Notes under the pieces: model-generated
The model's database searches: none
The model's input: only the letters and a program-made list of their open reading frames with translations
What the model was told of the DNA's origin: nothing
Position numbers and translations under genes: made by a program
NCBI RefSeq assembly: GCF_001905665.1
Contig: NZ_LIVX01000008.1
Span: 62,001 to 126,000, forward strand
DNA from: Streptomyces sp. CB02261
GTDB lineage: Bacteria > Actinomycetota > Actinomycetes > Streptomycetales > Streptomycetaceae
Direction of reading: 5' to 3'
DNA: 64,000 bases
In this document: positions 51,976 through 60,945 of the stretch, one piece after another
Position numbering within the stretch: the first letter of the stretch is position 1
Layout of the letters: the number at the start of each line of letters is the position of its first letter

Positions 51976-53037
51976 ATGAGCGCCCTGATCGCCCTCTTCT
52001 ACCTCGCCGCCGCCGTCGGCATCACGCTGGTCGTCACCCGGGTCGTCCGGATGCGGGGCGGACCCGGCGGGCCCGTCCACGACCGGTACGAGGTCGCGTT
52101 CCTCAACGGCGGCCCGGCCAGGGTCGTCGACAGCGCCCTCGCCGGACTGCACTGGGACGGCAGGATCGCGGTCGGCGGGCCGGGGATCGTGGGCGTGGTC
52201 CGGCCGGTCGCCCACGACCCGGTGGAGCGCGCCGTGTTCGAGGCGCACGCCGCCGCCCCGCACGGGGCGCTGCACCACCTGCGGCTCGCCGTGATGCGGC
52301 ACCCGGCCGTCCAGGAGGTGGGCGACGGACTCGCGGCGCGGGGGCTCGTCGTCTCCCCCGCGACCCGGCGGACCACGGCCTGGTGGTGTGCCGGTCTCGG
52401 CTTCACGGCCTTCGTCCTGTTCCCGGTGTCGGTCGTCCTGACGGTCGTGGACCTCGCCTCGACCAGCGGGAGCTCGGTGCCGTTCGTCTTCGCGGTGCTG
52501 CCGGCGCTGCTGGCCTGCGGGGTCACGGCCATCGTCTGCGGGGCGCTCTCGTCCGGGCAGGTCACCGCGGCCGGGCGCAACGCGCTCTTCGGGTACGGGC
52601 GGACGTACGGGCATCTCACGGACGCGGGGCATCTGGTGGCCCGGCACGGGCTGCGGGCGCTGCCGGATCCGGTGCTGCGGGAGCAACTCCTCGCCGCCGC
52701 ACGGTTCTACGGGCCGGTCAGGCGCGGTGGACGCCGTACGGCGCCCGCCGTCACGACCTGGGACGCGGCGGACGACTCCGGAGCGGCGGCCGTGTGGTGC
52801 GCGGGGAGCAGTTCCTGCGGCGGAGGCGGGAGCGGATCCGGCGGGTCCGGGTCGTGCTCCGCGGGTTCCTGTTCGGGCGGGGTCTCCTGCTCCGGAGGGG
52901 GCTCCGGCTGGGGAGGCGGAGGCTCCAGTTGCGGAGGCGGAGGCGGAGGCAGCTCGTGCTCCAGCTCCAGTTCCGGCGGGAGTTCGTGCTCCAGCTCCAG
53001 TTCCGGCAGCTCGTGCTCCAGCTCCAGCAGCTCCTGA
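51976..53037 (+). CDS. TIGR04222-type membrane protein with Gly/Ser/Cys-rich tail
   Basis: 353 residues. Hydrophobic segments lie at 1-22 and in two neighbouring stretches at about 135-195. The region between is soluble. The tail (275 to the end) consists almost only of Gly, Ser and Cys, with nine Cys (for example Cys275, Cys281 and Cys294), eight of them preceded by Ser. The tail DNA has a short tandem repeat (TCGTGCTCCAGCTCCAGTTC). The ATG lies 7 bases after the DUF692 stop, and GGTGAGG gives the ribosome-binding site. Such tails are a feature of TIGR04222 proteins. Cys-rich composition next to a Cys-modifying enzyme suggests a substrate, but no leader peptidase or small precursor is seen. 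Confidence 0.88.
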   Translation: MSALIALFYLAAAVGITLVVTRVVRMRGGPGGPVHDRYEVAFLNGGPARVVDSALAGLHWDGRIAVGGPGIVGVVRPVAHDPVERAVFEAHAAAPHGALHHLRLAVMRHPAVQEVGDGLAARGLVVSPATRRTTAWWCAGLGFTAFVLFPVSVVLTVVDLASTSGSSVPFVFAVLPALLACGVTAIVCGALSSGQVTAAGRNALFGYGRTYGHLTDAGHLVARHGLRALPDPVLREQLLAAARFYGPVRRGGRRTAPAVTTWDAADDSGAAAVWCAGSSSCGGGGSGSGGSGSCSAGSCSGGVSCSGGGSGWGGGGSSCGGGGGGSSCSSSSSGGSSCSSSSSGSSCSSSSSS

Positions 53038-53046
53038 GATGACGCC

Positions 53047-53075
53047 GGTGCGGCGCGCTTCACGCGCGCCGCACC
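53047..53075. terminator. terminator after the TIGR04222 gene
   Basis: GGTGCGGCGCGC pairs perfectly with GCGCGCCGCACC around TTCAC: a 12-base stem beginning 9 bases after the stop codon. Confidence 0.87.
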
Positions 53076-53101
53076 CGGAGCCGGACCCGGTGTCGCTGGA
53101 C

Positions 53102-53123
53102 CGGCAGGCGTTCCCGCCTGCCG
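53102..53123. terminator. second hairpin between convergent genes
   Basis: CGGCAGGCG pairs with CGCCTGCCG around TTCC (9-base stem). With the first hairpin it separates the convergent TIGR04222 and hemQ transcripts. Confidence 0.7.
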
Positions 53124-53192
53124 TCTGATCTTCCGGGTCGAGGGGTGGCGCACCCGGCCGGGAGCCGGGCCGCCACCAGGTTCGTACGGCCG

Positions 53193-53906
53193 TCAGGCCA
53201 GGCCCGCCACCAGGTCGGCGACGCTCTTGCGGCGACCGGTGTAGAACGGGACCTCCTCGCGGACGTGCATCCGCGCCTCGGAGGCGCGCAGGTGACGCAT
53301 GAGGTCCACGATGCGGTGCAGCTCGTCGGCCTCGAAGGCGAGGAGCCACTCGTAGTCGCCGAGCGAGAAGGAGGCGACCGTGTTGGCGCGGACGTCCGGG
53401 AAGCCACGGGCCATCTTGCCGTGGTCGGCGAGCATCCGGCGGCGGTCCTCGTCCGGCAGCAGGTACCAGTCGTAGGAGCGCACGAAGGGGTAGACCGAGA
53501 CGTAGTCGCGGGGGTTCTCGTCGGCCAGGAAGGCCGGGATGTGCGACTTGTTGAACTCGGCGGGGCGGTGCAGCGCCATGTTCGACCAGACCGGCTCCAG
53601 GGCGCGGCCCAGGCGGGTGCGGCGGAAGAGGTTGTACGCCTCCTGGAGCTCGTCGCTCGTCTCGGCGTGCCACCAGATCATGACGTCGGCGTCGGCGCGC
53701 AGACCGGACAGGTCGTACGTGCCGCGGACGGTGATGTCCTTGGCCGCGAGCTGGTCGAACAGCTCCTGGACCTCGTCGGCGTAACCGCCGCGGTCCTCGG
53801 GCAGGACGTCGCGCAGCTTGAAGACGGACCACAGGGTGTAGCGGATGACCTCGTTGAGGTCCTTCGCCTTCTTACCGGCGTTCGGGATCTTTTCGGGCGC
53901 ACTCAT
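53193..53906 (-). CDS. hemQ: coproheme decarboxylase HemQ (chlorite dismutase-like)
   Basis: 237 residues. HemQ removes two propionates from coproheme to make haem b, the last step of the coproporphyrin pathway of Gram-positive bacteria. The dimeric alpha/beta barrel begins DLNEVIRYTLWSVFKLRDVL. The catalytic Tyr lies in YVSVYPFVRSYDWYLL. The proximal His is visible in the KMARGF / HGKMARGF region. The start ATG (MSAPEKIP) is the conserved one. It is 17 bases after the hemY stop, so hemY-hemQ form an operon. Confidence 0.95.
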   Translation of the reverse strand: MSAPEKIPNAGKKAKDLNEVIRYTLWSVFKLRDVLPEDRGGYADEVQELFDQLAAKDITVRGTYDLSGLRADADVMIWWHAETSDELQEAYNLFRRTRLGRALEPVWSNMALHRPAEFNKSHIPAFLADENPRDYVSVYPFVRSYDWYLLPDEDRRRMLADHGKMARGFPDVRANTVASFSLGDYEWLLAFEADELHRIVDLMRHLRASEARMHVREEVPFYTGRRKSVADLVAGLA

Positions 53907-53923
53907 ACGCCTATTCTCGCCCG

Positions 53924-55375
53924 TCACCGGGAGTGCCCCGCACCGGGGTCGGCCCTTTTCGACGTGGCGATGATCTCGTCGGCGGCCCGGTGGGCCGAGG
54001 CGATGCAGGCGGGGACACCGACGCCGTCGTACGCGGCGCCGGCGATCCGCAGTCCGGGGAGCGCGGCGACGGCCTCGCGGACCCGGGCGACGCGCGCGAG
54101 GTGGCCGACGGGGTACTGGGGCAGGCCGCCGAGCCAGCGGGTGACCGTGGTGGCGACGGGGCGGGCGGTGAGCCCGGTGGCGGCGGCGAGGTCCTTGAGG
54201 GAGGCGGCGACGAGGTCGGCGTCCTCACGGTGGACCTGGTCCTCCTCGCCGTGCCGGCCGACGGAGGTGCGCAGCACGAACAGGTCGGGGGCGCCGTCGG
54301 TGACCCACCGCCACTTCTGCGAGGAGAAGGTGGAGGCCTTGATCGTGTGGCCGTCGACGGGCGGCACGAGGAAGCCGGAGCCGGCCAGGGCGGGCATGTC
54401 GGAGCGGCGGAAGGCGAGGGTGACCAGGGCCATGGAGGCGTACGCGACGGCGTCGAGCTCGGCGGCCGCCGCGGGCGCGTGCGCGGCGAGGAGCGCGGCG
54501 GCCGGCCCGGCGGGGGTGGCGACGACGACGGCGTCCGCGGCGAGGACCCGGTCGCCGCTGACGACCTGCCAGCCGGTGGGGCCGGTGCGGCGCAGTGCGG
54601 TCACGGGGGCGTCGGTGAGGATCTCGCCGCCCGCGGCGCGGATCGCGTCGGCGACCGCGGCGGGCAGGGTGCCGACACCGCCGTCGACGCCGAGGAAGAC
54701 GGAGCCGCCGAGGCCGGTGGCCGCGCCCGCCGCGTCGGCGGGGACGGCGGCGCCGGCCTGCTGGACGGCGCGGACGGCGGCGGTGAGCGTGGGGTGCTTC
54801 CGGGCGGCCTCGAAGAGGGCGGGGACGGCGGCCCGCATCGAGATGCGGTAGGCGTCACCGGCGTACACGCCGCCGAGGAGGGGTTCCACGAGCCGGTCGA
54901 CGACCTCGTGGCCCATGCGGTCGGCGACGTACGCGCCGATGGCGATGTCCTCGCCGATCTCGGTCGGGGGCTGCTCGCCGTCGAGGGCGATGCGGCGCAC
55001 GCCCTCCTCGGAGAGGAGCCCTTCGACGGCGTGGGCGTCGCCGGGGACGCCCATGACGTGGCCCTTGGGCATGGGGACGAGCTCGCCGCGCGACCAGACG
55101 GACGCGGTGGTGGTGGCGGGTGCCTGGAGCCGGTCGCCGAGGCCGACGGCGCGGGCGAGGGCGACCGCCTCGGGGCGGCGGGCGAGCAGCGACTCGGCGC
55201 CGAGGTCCACGGGCGCCCCCGCGATCTCCCCGGCGAGGAGCTTGCCGCCGAGCCGGGGCCCCGCTTCGAGCAGGGTCACCCGGTGGCCGGCGAGGGCCAG
55301 CCGGTGGGCGGCCGCGAGCCCGGTGATACCGCCTCCGGCGACGACGACATGGGGTCCCGTGGTGTCCGCGTTCAT
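53924..55375 (-). CDS. hemY: coproporphyrinogen III oxidase HemY/HemG-type (FAD)
   Basis: 483 residues. The FAD motif is VVVAGGGITGLAAAHRLA, with LEAGPRLGGKL after it. The sequence LGGVYAGDAYRISMRAAVPA, SVFLGVDGGVGTLPAAVADA and the closing GLRIAGAAYDGVGVPACIAS are typical of PPOX proteins. In Actinobacteria this enzyme oxidises coproporphyrinogen III to coproporphyrin III with O2. Coupled with hemQ downstream and hemE nearby on the same strand, it fits the coproporphyrin route. Confidence 0.95.
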   Translation of the reverse strand: MNADTTGPHVVVAGGGITGLAAAHRLALAGHRVTLLEAGPRLGGKLLAGEIAGAPVDLGAESLLARRPEAVALARAVGLGDRLQAPATTTASVWSRGELVPMPKGHVMGVPGDAHAVEGLLSEEGVRRIALDGEQPPTEIGEDIAIGAYVADRMGHEVVDRLVEPLLGGVYAGDAYRISMRAAVPALFEAARKHPTLTAAVRAVQQAGAAVPADAAGAATGLGGSVFLGVDGGVGTLPAAVADAIRAAGGEILTDAPVTALRRTGPTGWQVVSGDRVLAADAVVVATPAGPAAALLAAHAPAAAAELDAVAYASMALVTLAFRRSDMPALAGSGFLVPPVDGHTIKASTFSSQKWRWVTDGAPDLFVLRTSVGRHGEEDQVHREDADLVAASLKDLAAATGLTARPVATTVTRWLGGLPQYPVGHLARVARVREAVAALPGLRIAGAAYDGVGVPACIASAHRAADEIIATSKRADPGAGHSR

Positions 55376-55523
55376 GGGACCACTCTCTCAAATCGCCCGC
55401 CGCTCCCGTTCCGAGGCCGGACCGTGACCGCATCGCTACCGGCCGGGGGAAACCCGTTCCGGGGGCGCGTACGTCGAATCAGCGTCGAAGCGACAACACC
55501 GATCACCACCCTGGGGGGACGCG

Positions 55524-56501
55524 ATGCGAGACACACGAGCGACCGCGAGAGCGCGGGCGGCGGCGGGCGCCGCGCTGCTCACGGCCGTACTGGTCGTGAC
55601 GGGCTGCGGCGCCGGCGGCACCGCCACGAGCGGGGACGCCAAGCGGGATCTGGGCGCGGCCGAGGCGCCCGCCCGGGGCGCCGCCGACGGCTCCTCGGGC
55701 AGCGAGCAGGCCGCGGCGCCGAAGGCTCCCGCCCAGCAGCACGTCATCCGGACGGCCTCCCTCTCGGTGGAGGTCGCCGACGTCACGAAGGCGGTGGCCA
55801 CGGCCCGCCGGGTGACGGCGGGCGCGGACGGGCGGGTCGAGAACGAGTCGACGGAGCGGATCGACGACAGCCACGTCGCCTCGCACCTCGTGCTGCGGGT
55901 GCCGCAGGAGCGGTACGACACCGTGCTCACCGAGCTCGCGGGCACCGGGAAGCTCCTCGGCCGCAAGGCGGACGCGAAGGACGTCACCGAGCAGGTGGTG
56001 GACGTGGAGAGCCGGATCGCGACCCAGCGCGCGAGCGTGGCGCGGGTCCGGGCGCTGATGCAGCGCGCGGAGAAGCTGGCGGACGTGGTGACCCTGGAGG
56101 GCGAGCTGAGCCGCCGCCAGTCGGACCTGGAGGCGCTGCTCGCACAGCAGTCCTCGCTGAGGGACCGCACGTCCATGGCGACGATCACCCTCCATCTGAC
56201 GGAGAAGCAGAAGCAGGCGCCGGCGCCGGCGGAGGAGGGCCGCCCGGGCTTCGGGGACGCCCTGAGCGGCGGCTGGAACGCCCTGGTCGGCGTGGTGACC
56301 TGGATCGGCATCATCCTGGCCGCCCTGGCGCCGTGGCTCGCGGTCGCCCTGATCGCCTTCGCCCTGTGGCACCGCCTGATCCGCCCCCGCCGCGCGGCCC
56401 GGACGCCCCAGGCCTCCCCCACCCCGCCGGAGGCCCCGCGCAACGCCGCCGGGGCGCCGATGGCGCCCGAGCCGCCTGCCGCCCCCGGAACCGGCGAGTG
56501 A
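55524..56501 (+). CDS. DUF4349 lipoprotein
   Basis: 325 residues. LLTAVLVVTGC is a lipobox (Cys28). Residues of about 70-240 form DUF4349, with VIRTASLSVEVADVTKAVAT, HLVLRVPQERYDTVLTELAG, a coiled-coil region with LEGELSRRQSDLEALLAQ, and ITLHLTEK. A transmembrane helix at about 258-285 and a Pro-rich cytoplasmic tail follow. The coiled coil suggests oligomerisation. Function unknown. GGGGGG upstream of the ATG is the likely ribosome-binding site; it is divergent from hemY. Confidence 0.9.
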   Translation: MRDTRATARARAAAGAALLTAVLVVTGCGAGGTATSGDAKRDLGAAEAPARGAADGSSGSEQAAAPKAPAQQHVIRTASLSVEVADVTKAVATARRVTAGADGRVENESTERIDDSHVASHLVLRVPQERYDTVLTELAGTGKLLGRKADAKDVTEQVVDVESRIATQRASVARVRALMQRAEKLADVVTLEGELSRRQSDLEALLAQQSSLRDRTSMATITLHLTEKQKQAPAPAEEGRPGFGDALSGGWNALVGVVTWIGIILAALAPWLAVALIAFALWHRLIRPRRAARTPQASPTPPEAPRNAAGAPMAPEPPAAPGTGE

Positions 56502-56632
56502 GCCGAAGGGGCGCGCCGGGGGAACGGGCCCGAGCGCGCGGAGCCTCCTGAGGAACGAAGGAGGCGAGCACGGTCGGGCCTGTGAGCCCGGCTTCAGCGC
56601 CCCGGAGGCGAACCGAGCCGCAAAATGGGGGG

Positions 56633-58006
56633 ATGAGCGAACGACTTGTGGTCATCGGTGGGGACGCGGCGGGGATGTCCGCCGCGTCGCAGGCGCGGAG
56701 GCTCAGGGAACCCGGGGAGCTGGAGATCGTCGCCTTCGAGCGGGGCCGTTTCTCCTCGTACTCGGCGTGCGGCATCCCGTACTGGGTCGGCGGCGACGTC
56801 TCCTCGCGCGACGAGCTGATCGCGCGCTCCCCCGAGGAACACCGGGAGCGCGCCATCGATCTGCGGATGCGGACGGAGGTGACGGAGATCGACGTGGCCG
56901 GTCAGCGGGTCCGCGCACGCGACCTGGAGAGCGGTGCGGAGGCCTGGACGGGCTTCGACAAGCTGGTGGTCGCGACGGGGGCCCGGCCGAAGCGTCCGCG
57001 GCTGCCGGGGATCGACGCGCCCGGGGTGCACGGGGTGCAAACCCTGGGCGACGGGCAGGCGCTGCTCGACTCGCTGGACCGGGCGCCGGGGCGGCGGGCG
57101 GTCGTGGTCGGCGCGGGGTACATCGGCGTGGAGATGGCCGAGGCGCTGCTCGGCCGGGGCTACGAGGTGACGCTCCTGAACCGGGGCGAGCAGCCGATGT
57201 CGACCCTGGATCCGGACATGGGCCGGCTGGTGCGCCGGGCGATGGACGGCCTGGGGATCACGACGGTCGCCTCGGCGGAGGTCACGAAGATCCTGACCGG
57301 TGAGGACGGCCGGGTCCGGGCGGTGGCGACGGACGAGGGCGAGTACCCGGCGGACGTGGTGGTGCTCGGCATGGGCGTGGAGCCGGAGACCTCGCTGGCG
57401 CGGGCGGCGGGGCTGCCGCTCGGGTCGCACGGCGGGCTGCTCACCGATCTGTCGATGCGGGTCCGGGGGCACGAGAACATCTGGGCGGGCGGTGACTGCG
57501 TGGAGGTCCTCGACCTGGTCTCGCACCGCGAGCGGTACGTGCCGCTGGGGACGCACGCGAACAAGCACGGGCAGGTGATCGGGGCCAACGTCGGCGGTGA
57601 CTACGCGACGTTCCCCGGCGTGGTGGGCACGGCGGTGTCGAAGGTGTGCGACCTGGAGATCGGGCGGACGGGCCTGCGGGAGAAGGACGCCCGGGCGGTG
57701 GGGCTGCGGTTCGTGTCGGTGACGGTGGAGTCGACGAGCCGGGCGGGGTACTACCCGGGGGCGGCGCCGATGACGGTGAAGATGCTGGCGGAGCGGCGCA
57801 CGGGGCGGTTGCTCGGGGTGCAGATCGTCGGCCGGGAGGGCGCGGCCAAGCGGGTGGACATCGCGGCCGTGGCGCTGACGGCGGGGATGACGGTGGAGGC
57901 GATGACGGCCCTGGACCTGGGGTACGCGCCGCCGTTCTCGCCGGTGTGGGACCCGGTCCTGATCGCGGCCCGCAAGGCCACGGCGGCGGTCCGCGCGGCG
58001 GGCTGA
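56633..58006 (+). CDS. FAD-dependent CoA-disulfide reductase/NADH oxidase-like protein
   Basis: 457 residues. FAD motif VVIGGDAAGMSAASQARR; the redox-active Cys46 lies in FSSYSACGIPYWVGGDV, as in CoA-disulfide reductases and NADH oxidases. NAD-binding VVVGAGYIGVEMAEALLGRG follows, then the C-terminal dimerisation domain with TVEAMTALDLGYAPPFSPVW. With one Cys it may reduce CoA disulfide or act as NADH peroxidase/oxidase; no partner gene is close. Start at MSERLVVIGGDAAG has GGGGGG upstream. Confidence 0.93.
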   Translation: MSERLVVIGGDAAGMSAASQARRLREPGELEIVAFERGRFSSYSACGIPYWVGGDVSSRDELIARSPEEHRERAIDLRMRTEVTEIDVAGQRVRARDLESGAEAWTGFDKLVVATGARPKRPRLPGIDAPGVHGVQTLGDGQALLDSLDRAPGRRAVVVGAGYIGVEMAEALLGRGYEVTLLNRGEQPMSTLDPDMGRLVRRAMDGLGITTVASAEVTKILTGEDGRVRAVATDEGEYPADVVVLGMGVEPETSLARAAGLPLGSHGGLLTDLSMRVRGHENIWAGGDCVEVLDLVSHRERYVPLGTHANKHGQVIGANVGGDYATFPGVVGTAVSKVCDLEIGRTGLREKDARAVGLRFVSVTVESTSRAGYYPGAAPMTVKMLAERRTGRLLGVQIVGREGAAKRVDIAAVALTAGMTVEAMTALDLGYAPPFSPVWDPVLIAARKATAAVRAAG

Positions 58007-58032
58007 CGGCTCCGTCCCGTACGGGCGGGAAA

Positions 58033-58072
58033 GGCGGCGGCCGCCGGGGGTTGCCCCCCGGCGGCCGCCGCC
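58033..58072. terminator. very strong hairpin between the reductase and hemE
   Basis: An 18-base perfect stem (GGCGGCGGCCGCCGGGGG with CCCCCGGCGGCCGCCGCC) with loop TTGC. It serves the convergent reductase and hemE genes. Confidence 0.92.
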
Positions 58073-58093
58073 GTGTTCCGTGGGTCGGGCCGG

Positions 58094-59170
58094 TCAGACG
58101 GCCGTCCGCGTGTGCACGTGCTCGACGAGGCGGGTCAGGGCGTCCGGGTCCATGGACGGCATGACGCCGTGGCCCAGGTTGAAGACGTGGCCCTCCAGGT
58201 CCTTGGCGGCGGCCAGGACCTCGTCCGTCTTGGCCTCCACGACCTCGCGCGAGGCGAAGAGCACGGCGGGGTCCAGGTTGCCCTGGAGCGCCTTGCCAGG
58301 TCCGACGCGGCGGGCGGCCTCGTCGAGCGGGACGCGCCAGTCGACGCCGACGACGTCCGCGCCGGCCTCGCCCATGAGGCCGAGCAGCTCGCCCGTGCCG
58401 ACGCCGAAGTGGATGCGGGGGACGCCGTAGCCGGCGATCGCGTCGAAGACCTTCACGGAGGCCGGCATGACGGAGCGGCGGTAGTCGGCGGGGGCGAGGG
58501 CGCCGACCCAGGAGTCGAAGAGCTGGACGGCGGAGGCGCCCGCCTCGATCTGGACCTTGAGGAAGGCGGAGGTGATCTCGGCGAGGCGGTCGAGGAGGTC
58601 GGCCCAGAGCTGCGGGTCGCCGTACATCATCGCCTTGGTGCGCTCGTGGCTGCGCGAGGGGCCGCCCTCGACGAGGTAGCTCGCGAGGGTGAAGGGCGCG
58701 CCGGCGAAGCCGATGAGCGGGGTCTCGCCGAGTTCGGCGGTGAGCATCCCGATGGCCTCGGTGACGTAGTGGACGTCCTCGGGGGTCAGGTCGCGCAGCC
58801 GGTCCAGGTCGGCGCGGGAGCGGATGGGGTCGGCGACGACGGGGCCGACGCCGGGCTTGATGTCGAGGTCGAGGCCGATGGCCTTGAGGGGGACGACGAT
58901 GTCGCTGAAGTAGATGGCGGCGTCGACCTTGTGGCGGCGGACCGGCTGGAGGGTGATCTCGGTGACCAGCTCGGGCCGCATGCACGATTCGAGCATGGGG
59001 ATGCCCTCGCGGACCTTCAGGTACTCGGGGAGTGAGCGCCCGGCCTGCCGCATGAACCAGACGGGAGTGTGCGGCACCGGCTCTCGTCGGCATGCCTTGA
59101 GGAACGCGGAGTCGTAGGTCCGCGACTGCTGCTTCGTCTGCTGGCCCGTCGGGCTGTCGTTGGCGCTCAC
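58094..59170 (-). CDS. hemE: uroporphyrinogen decarboxylase HemE
   Basis: 358 residues from GTG (VSANDSPTGQQTKQQSR). HemE makes coproporphyrinogen III by decarboxylating the acetate side chains of uroporphyrinogen III. Motifs: PVWFMRQAGRSLPEYLKVRE, the IYFSDIVVP block, FAGAPFTLASYLVEGGPSRS, LFDSWVGAL and HFGVGTGELLGLM, with GNLDPAVLFA and NLGHGVMP later. It feeds hemY. An upstream GTG would extend into low-complexity sequence and was rejected. Confidence 0.97.
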   Translation of the reverse strand: MSANDSPTGQQTKQQSRTYDSAFLKACRREPVPHTPVWFMRQAGRSLPEYLKVREGIPMLESCMRPELVTEITLQPVRRHKVDAAIYFSDIVVPLKAIGLDLDIKPGVGPVVADPIRSRADLDRLRDLTPEDVHYVTEAIGMLTAELGETPLIGFAGAPFTLASYLVEGGPSRSHERTKAMMYGDPQLWADLLDRLAEITSAFLKVQIEAGASAVQLFDSWVGALAPADYRRSVMPASVKVFDAIAGYGVPRIHFGVGTGELLGLMGEAGADVVGVDWRVPLDEAARRVGPGKALQGNLDPAVLFASREVVEAKTDEVLAAAKDLEGHVFNLGHGVMPSMDPDALTRLVEHVHTRTAV

Positions 59171-59261
59171 GCCCAGAATCTTCGCATGTGGCGGTAAGCG
59201 GCTCGTCCGGGCAGGGTGTCCCTCCCTGCGCGGAGGCCCCGTTCCGCCTACTCTTCCCCGC

Positions 59262-59957
59262 ATGGCTGCGGCTCAGGGACATTTTTCCGATCATTCCGAC
59301 GGCGATCGAGGGACGGGCGAGACGGCGGACAGTACGGAGGCGAACGCGGTGCCACCGGCGTTCCGGCGGGCGGTGGAGGCCTTGCGCGCGGCGCGGCTGC
59401 GGCCGGAGATCGAGGTCGACCCGACGAGGCCTCCGCAGCGCCTCGCGCCGTACGCGTACGCGGTGGAGGCGGCCGTCGTGGACGGCGAGGAGGATCTGGC
59501 GGACGGGCGTCTGGTGCTGCTGCACGATCCGGACGGCCACGAGGCCTGGAAGGGCACGTTCCGCCTGGTGACGCTCGTCCGGGCGGAGCTGGAGCCGGAG
59601 ATGGCCGCGGATCCGCTGCTGCCCGAGGTGTGCTGGTCGTGGCTGACCGGGGCGATGGACGCCCGGGGCCTCGCGTACGGGGAGGCGAGCGGGACCGTCA
59701 CGATGGCGGGCTCGCACTATTTCGGTGGTCTGGCGGAGCGGCGTCCGGCGACGCAGATCGAGATCCGGGCGTCCTGGACGCCGCGGGAGGGTCTGGGCGG
59801 GGTGCCGGACACGGGGGCGCATCTGGCGGCCTGGTGCGATCTGCTGTGCCAGATCGCGGGGCTGCCCCCGGTGGCGGTGGAGCCGGGTGAGGCGGGGACG
59901 GTGTCGGGCGCGGGGGTCGTCTCGTTGCCACAGCGGCGGGGACCGCAGCAGGACTGA
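59262..59957 (+). CDS. DUF3000 domain protein
   Basis: 231 residues. Conserved in actinomycetes next to hemE. Typical stretches are PPAFRRAVEALRAARLRPEI, RLAPYAYAVEAAVVDGEEDL and GSHYFGGLAERRPATQIEIR. Acidic and soluble; function unknown. The sequence TACTCT lies 8 bases before the ATG and no ribosome-binding site is seen, so the mRNA may be leaderless. Divergent from hemE, whose start is 91 bases away. Confidence 0.92.
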   Translation: MAAAQGHFSDHSDGDRGTGETADSTEANAVPPAFRRAVEALRAARLRPEIEVDPTRPPQRLAPYAYAVEAAVVDGEEDLADGRLVLLHDPDGHEAWKGTFRLVTLVRAELEPEMAADPLLPEVCWSWLTGAMDARGLAYGEASGTVTMAGSHYFGGLAERRPATQIEIRASWTPREGLGGVPDTGAHLAAWCDLLCQIAGLPPVAVEPGEAGTVSGAGVVSLPQRRGPQQD

Positions 59958-60197
59958 GCGCCCTCGCGCGGCGGCGTCCCGGTGCTCCCTCGTGGGGGTG
60001 ACGGGGCGGGGTCCGCTCGTAGGATGATCGATCACGCGTCCGAATTGCCCTAATTGTTACTCACCAAATCGTGATCTTTCCCTAAAGGCGGGCGGCTCGG
60101 CTGCCGAAGGAGTGAGTGACCCCTTCACTGCACGGGTTCGCCCCCGGCTTCTTCCCCGAGCCGGCCCCGTCCCGCACCCTTCCCCCCAGGAGGCCTG

Positions 60198-60863
60198 GTG
60201 TCCGTTCTCCTCGAGCAGCCCGCAAGCCTGGTCGCCTACCGCCCGAACAAGCCGACGGCCATGGTCGTCGTAGCCGATCCGCGCGTCCGTTCCACCGTGA
60301 CCCGCCATCTGTGGGCCCTCGGAGTACGTGACGTGATCGAGGCTTCGTCCATCGCGGAGGCACGTCCCCGCGTCGGCAACCCGCGCGACATCTGCGTTGC
60401 CGACGTCCACCTGCCCGACGGCAGTGGCCTGACCCTGCTGTCCGAGACCCGCGCCGCGGGCTGGCCCAACGGCCTCGCCCTCTCGGCCGCCGATGACATC
60501 GGCGCCGTGCGCAACGCCCTGGCGGGCGGCGTGAAGGGCTATGTCGTCACCGGCACCCGGAACAACATCGGGCACCCCACCCGGCCCGGCGCCGCCCCCA
60601 TCGGCGCCGCGGCCGCACGTCTGGGCCACCGCCGCCCCCCGGGTGCTCCGAGCCACCCGGGCGGCTACCGCGAGCTCTCCGGCCGTGAGGTCGAGGTGCT
60701 CCGGCTCGTCGCGGAGGGCCAGTCGAACAAGGCCATCGGTGTCTCCATGGGCCTCTCGGCCCTCACCGTGAAGAGCCACCTCGCCCGCATCGCCCGCAAG
60801 CTGGGCACCGGCGACCGCGCCGGCATGGTCGCGGTGGCCCTGCGGACGGGGATCATCCACTGA
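60198..60863 (+). CDS. orphan LuxR-type response regulator
   Basis: 221 residues from a GTG with AGGAGG 5 bases upstream. The N-terminal receiver domain has the phospho-Asp in ICVADVHLPDGSGLTLLSE, a Ser in LALSAADD and a Lys in GGVKGYVV, but the acidic pair near the start is VVVADP, with only one Asp. The C-terminal GerE/LuxR HTH is clear: LSGREVEVLRLVAEGQSNKA and GLSALTVKSHLARIARKLGT. A Pro/Gly-rich linker of about 40 residues joins them. No kinase lies nearby. The 240 bases upstream include an AT-rich promoter-like region (60040-60105) with GATCACG and CGTGATC as a spaced inverted repeat. Confidence 0.92.
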   Translation: MSVLLEQPASLVAYRPNKPTAMVVVADPRVRSTVTRHLWALGVRDVIEASSIAEARPRVGNPRDICVADVHLPDGSGLTLLSETRAAGWPNGLALSAADDIGAVRNALAGGVKGYVVTGTRNNIGHPTRPGAAPIGAAAARLGHRRPPGAPSHPGGYRELSGREVEVLRLVAEGQSNKAIGVSMGLSALTVKSHLARIARKLGTGDRAGMVAVALRTGIIH

Positions 60864-60945
60864 CGGACCGGTGGACATCGGGCCGGCGCCTGTCGACGGA
60901 ACGTTCCGTCGGCGGGCGCTTGCCGTTCACCGATACCCTTGACAG

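Noticed and set aside
50502..53037. A complete RiPP cluster
   Set aside because: No small precursor, leader peptidase or transporter is linked. The pair remains a candidate modification system only.
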